Of a DNA stretch of 64,000 nucleotides, positions 61,021 to 64,000 are shown piece by piece. The notes below the pieces were generated by a model. That model had not been told where the DNA came from and did no database searches. It worked only from the letters and a program-made list of their open reading frames with translations. How positions within the stretch are numbered: the first letter of the stretch is position 1; the number at the start of each line of letters is the position of its first letter. This DNA comes from Parabacteroides sp900760525 (lineage in GTDB: Bacteria > Bacteroidota > Bacteroidia > Bacteroidales > Tannerellaceae). Where the stretch lies: the NCBI RefSeq assembly GCF_049860805.1, contig NZ_CP187555.1, forward strand, positions 3,968,001-4,032,000, written 5' to 3'. The translations under genes and the position numbers were made by a program.

Positions 61021-63999
61021 TCAGAATGAGATGTTACATCCGATACTGAATGTTCTTGGAACCGGGTAAGTCGTACGGTCTACTCCTAAACCGTTCCATC
61101 CCATATCTTCATTCATGGCTATCTCCGGATTCATTCCCGGGTATTTAGTGAATGTAGCTAATTGCTGGGCTGTTACATATACCCGGAGTTTGGAGAGGTA
61201 CTGGCTCGGTTTGATCGGAACCGTGTAGCCCAGGGTGATGTTCTTTATAGTCAGATAGGAAGCATCATATACCCAACTGCTATTGTTGAACCGGAATAAT
61301 TCTGTAGTACCGGCTTTTGTCCTCGGAACCTGTCCGCCGCCCGGATTCTCCGGAGAGCGCCAACGGTTGGCGACTTTCTTCAATACATTGAAACAACCGT
61401 CGATATTCAACGTATGCTCGTAGTTCGAATTTATGATGTCGCCGCCAACCTGTCCGCTGATCAGGATGCTCAGGTCGAAGTTCTTCCAGGAAAATTCATT
61501 TGTCATACCATAAATAAAATCCGGGTTGGGATCACCGATTTTTACACGGTCGTTGTTGTCGATTATACCGTCCGGAACGCCGTTAGGACCGCTGACGTCT
61601 TTCATACGGACGGTACCGATTTCGGATGAGGCATGCTTCGGTTGTGAATTAAACTCTTCTTCAGTCATATATACACCGTCAAATACATATCCCATGAATA
61701 TACCGATCGGTTCCCCTACTGCCAGGCGGTTGAAATCTTCCTGATTGGAATATCCGCCTTTCGGGGTGTTGTTTGTTCCCATTTTGGTTATTTCATTCCG
61801 GTTGAAGGCTATATTCAAATTGGTTGTCCATTTGAAATCACCGACAAGATTGCGGGATTGCAAAGTGATTTCATGTCCCCATGCTTTGTAATCACCGATA
61901 TTGGAATAAATGTTGGAAAAGCCGGAAGCCCTTGGAATGTCGACTTGATACAAAAGCCCGTCGACTTTCTTATTATAATAGTCGTACATCAAGTAGATAC
62001 GGTCGTTCAGGAAACCGATATCGACACCTAAGTCCAACTGCTTTGTTTCTTCCCAGGTAAGTGCATTGTTTCCTAAATTTCCCAATCCTTTTCCCGGGGC
62101 TAAAGAGCCACCCAGGACATAGTTGTAAGTGCTAACCCCTGCAATATACCGGTAATTACCAATATTGTAGTTACCCGTTAATCCGTAGCTGGCTCTTATT
62201 TTCAGGTAATTCATAACGTCGGTTACCGGTTCCATGAAAGCTTCGTCAGATGCAATCCATCCGGCCGATACGGAAGGAAAGTTCGCATATTTATTGCCTG
62301 TCCCGAAACGTGAGCATCCATCCCGGCGGAATGTCGCCTGCAGTAAGTAGCGGTCTTTGAAGCTGTAGTTAGCACGTGCAATGACGGAGGCCAATGTCCA
62401 TTGTTCGACGTTGTTATCACCGTTTTTTGTGGCACCGGCACCCATCCAGGCAATATCATCACTCGGAAAGTCCGTTGCTGTCAGCTGGTTATATTCGTTG
62501 GAATATTTCTGTGCACTGTAACCCACCAAGGCATCGATGCTGTGATCTCCGAATTTATGGCTATACATCAACATATTTTCGATTGTCCAGCTATAGTGGA
62601 AGTTGGTGTTGTATTGTCCGCTTGCTTTCTGTGGGGGAGCGGTGAACATGGCTCCGCCGGCTGTCGAAGGTGTAAAATCCCTGTAGTTCTTTGCTCCTAA
62701 GTCTAAACCTGCCTGGAATTTATATTTGATACCGTTCCATATATCCAGTTCTGCAAAAGCATTGCTTAATAAAGCCAAATCCTGTGTTTTACTTGTTTTC
62801 TCATGTAAAACACGTATCCAGTTAGGCTGGGGGAACATACCCGGAGAGTTTAGGGAAAGAATCGGTTCCCCGTTCTCATCGTAAGGATTTACAGTAGGAT
62901 CGGCCAAGAACGCAGCGCTTAATATCTGCCAGCCCCCGTCTGTATTTTGATTGTTTTTGATTTGTAAGGTCGGGGCGATGTTCAATCCTAATTTTAATCT
63001 GTCGTTTACCTGATAATCGTTGTTTGCGCGTAAAGAGTAACGTTCAAAATTGGAGTTGTACATAACACCATCCTGACGGAAGTAACCCAATACAATGGCT
63101 GTGTTGAATTTGTCTTTGTTGGCTGTCACACTGACGCTATAGTTTTGTGTGGCAGCATCACGCGTAAGCAGGTCGTACCAGTTAGTACCCGCACCGTATT
63201 GGGATGGATTTTGATATTGCTCCGGAACGCCGCCGGTGTAACCTTCATATCTGGCTGCATCTTCGTAATATTCTTTTTTGTATTGGGCAAATTCTTCTCC
63301 ATTCATAACGTCCGGTGTCTTTAATCCTTTTAGTGTCTGGACACCGAATGAAGCATTCACATCTACTTGGGTTTTGCCTTGTTTACCTCTCTTCGTTGTG
63401 ATCAGTACGACACCGTTGGCGGCACGTGATCCGTACAGGGAAGTTGCTGCGGCATCTTTCAAGATGGAAAAAGTCTCGATTTCATCCGGGTTGATACTGC
63501 TTAAGTCCATATTGACAGGGATTCCGTCAACTACGAACAAAGGTGAACTGCCACCATTGATAGAAGCAGCACCACGGATACGGAATCCCATACCTTTACC
63601 CGGTTGTCCTGTCGACTGGTTGATTTGTACACCTGCTATCTGTCCCTGAAGTTTTTGGGCAAATTGTCCTACAGGGAAGCTCTCTAATTCGGCAGCATCT
63701 ATTTTTGATACCGATCCTGTCAAATCTCTCTTTTTCTGTGTACCGTAACTGACGACGACGAGTTCGTCCAGCTGGTTTACTGTTTCTTTCAGAACGACAT
63801 TTACTGTTTTCTGGTTGGAGACAGGAACCGTTTTCGTTTCATATCCGATGAAACTGATCGTGAGTATTTGATTGGGGTTAACATCTATGGAAAAATTACC
63901 GTCCATATCCGTGATGGTACCGATGGTAGTACCTTTGACGGAAATGTTTGCACCTGGTATAGGTTCTCCTTTTGCGTCTACAACCCGTCCGGTAAGTTT
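61021..63999 (-). CDS. SusC/RagA-family TonB-dependent transporter, N-terminus cut by window end
   Basis: At least 993 residues; the frame runs off the right edge at 63999 without a start. Beyond Met at 63906 the frame continues with LTGRVVDAKGEPIPGANISV, the CarboxypepD-like domain of SusC proteins, so 63906 is not the start. The plug domain follows (VVVSYGTQKKRDLTGSVSKI, then GSRAANGVVLITTKRGK), then the 22-strand barrel ending TFSIGCNISF with a C-terminal Phe. It imports oligosaccharides bound by SusD, powered by TonB. It is the first gene of the locus inside the window; any signal peptide and regulator lie outside. Confidence 0.95.
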   Translation of the reverse strand, partial: KLTGRVVDAKGEPIPGANISVKGTTIGTITDMDGNFSIDVNPNQILTISFIGYETKTVPVSNQKTVNVVLKETVNQLDELVVVSYGTQKKRDLTGSVSKIDAAELESFPVGQFAQKLQGQIAGVQINQSTGQPGKGMGFRIRGAASINGGSSPLFVVDGIPVNMDLSSINPDEIETFSILKDAAATSLYGSRAANGVVLITTKRGKQGKTQVDVNASFGVQTLKGLKTPDVMNGEEFAQYKKEYYEDAARYEGYTGGVPEQYQNPSQYGAGTNWYDLLTRDAATQNYSVSVTANKDKFNTAIVLGYFRQDGVMYNSNFERYSLRANNDYQVNDRLKLGLNIAPTLQIKNNQNTDGGWQILSAAFLADPTVNPYDENGEPILSLNSPGMFPQPNWIRVLHEKTSKTQDLALLSNAFAELDIWNGIKYKFQAGLDLGAKNYRDFTPSTAGGAMFTAPPQKASGQYNTNFHYSWTIENMLMYSHKFGDHSIDALVGYSAQKYSNEYNQLTATDFPSDDIAWMGAGATKNGDNNVEQWTLASVIARANYSFKDRYLLQATFRRDGCSRFGTGNKYANFPSVSAGWIASDEAFMEPVTDVMNYLKIRASYGLTGNYNIGNYRYIAGVSTYNYVLGGSLAPGKGLGNLGNNALTWEETKQLDLGVDIGFLNDRIYLMYDYYNKKVDGLLYQVDIPRASGFSNIYSNIGDYKAWGHEITLQSRNLVGDFKWTTNLNIAFNRNEITKMGTNNTPKGGYSNQEDFNRLAVGEPIGIFMGYVFDGVYMTEEEFNSQPKHASSEIGTVRMKDVSGPNGVPDGIIDNNDRVKIGDPNPDFIYGMTNEFSWKNFDLSILISGQVGGDIINSNYEHTLNIDGCFNVLKKVANRWRSPENPGGGQVPRTKAGTTELFRFNNSSWVYDASYLTIKNITLGYTVPIKPSQYLSKLRVYVTAQQLATFTKYPGMNPEIAMNEDMGWNGLGVDRTTYPVPRTFSIGCNISF

Positions 64000-64000
64000 A

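Overview
The window comes from a Bacteroidales chromosome, most likely Parabacteroides or a close relative. The evidence is a SusC/SusD pair with glycosidases, TAnnTTTG-type (Bacteroidetes) -7 promoter boxes, a PorZ-like type IX secretion protein together with a protease carrying a possible type IX sorting tail, DUF4294, and many short palindromic intergenic repeats. No tRNA, rRNA or CRISPR array was seen.

Layout. 1-1.0 kb: tail of an HU-like DNA-binding protein, a glucosaminidase-type lysozyme and a 56-residue peptide. 1.0-16.6 kb (all minus): a seven-gene export operon with two ABC systems and two RND pumps plus adaptor and outer-membrane channel. One of its genes fuses an RND permease to an ABC ATPase whose nucleotide-binding fold is split by a membrane-spanning insert. 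Both RND genes carry palindromic repeat DNA in frame in the same cytoplasmic loop. 16.7-21.5 kb: rubrerythrin, a damaged TPR lipoprotein locus, a repeat-bearing spacer, a SulP transporter and a 56-residue protein. 21.6-30.4 kb: secreted S1 protease, radical SAM enzyme, two outer-membrane proteins, DinD, DUF4294 protein and a SpoU methyltransferase. 30.4-31.0 kb: an AT-rich spacer with DnaA-box-like sites, a candidate replication origin. 31.1-42.3 kb: nadA, MBOAT/SGNH O-acylation pair, acyltransferase, porZ, rdgB, yitT family and leuS. 42.4-45.9 kb: frameshifted ORF6N gene, then an IS66 element (28-bp inverted repeats, 8-bp target duplication) that has split a 21-bp tandem array. 46.1-64 kb: sulfatase, beta-helix lipoprotein, mutS, and a minus-strand polysaccharide utilisation locus running susC-susD-GH106-like-GH78-isomerase.

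How the genes work together. The export operon looks like one machine or a set sharing parts: ATPase + permease (15.7-16.6 and 12.4-15.7 kb), TolC-like channel, adaptor, RND pump, RND-ABC fusion, and a second ABC-2 permease that is the natural partner of the fused ATPase. The polysaccharide locus would bind and import a rhamnose-containing glycan (SusCD), trim it with the GH78 and GH106-like enzymes, and possibly process a released deoxy- or pentose sugar with the isomerase-family protein. The sulfatase and beta-helix protein next door may widen the substrate range.

All calls rest on reading motifs and open frames by eye; no database search was run. Family names are from recognised motifs, and family-level calls are firmer than substrate calls.
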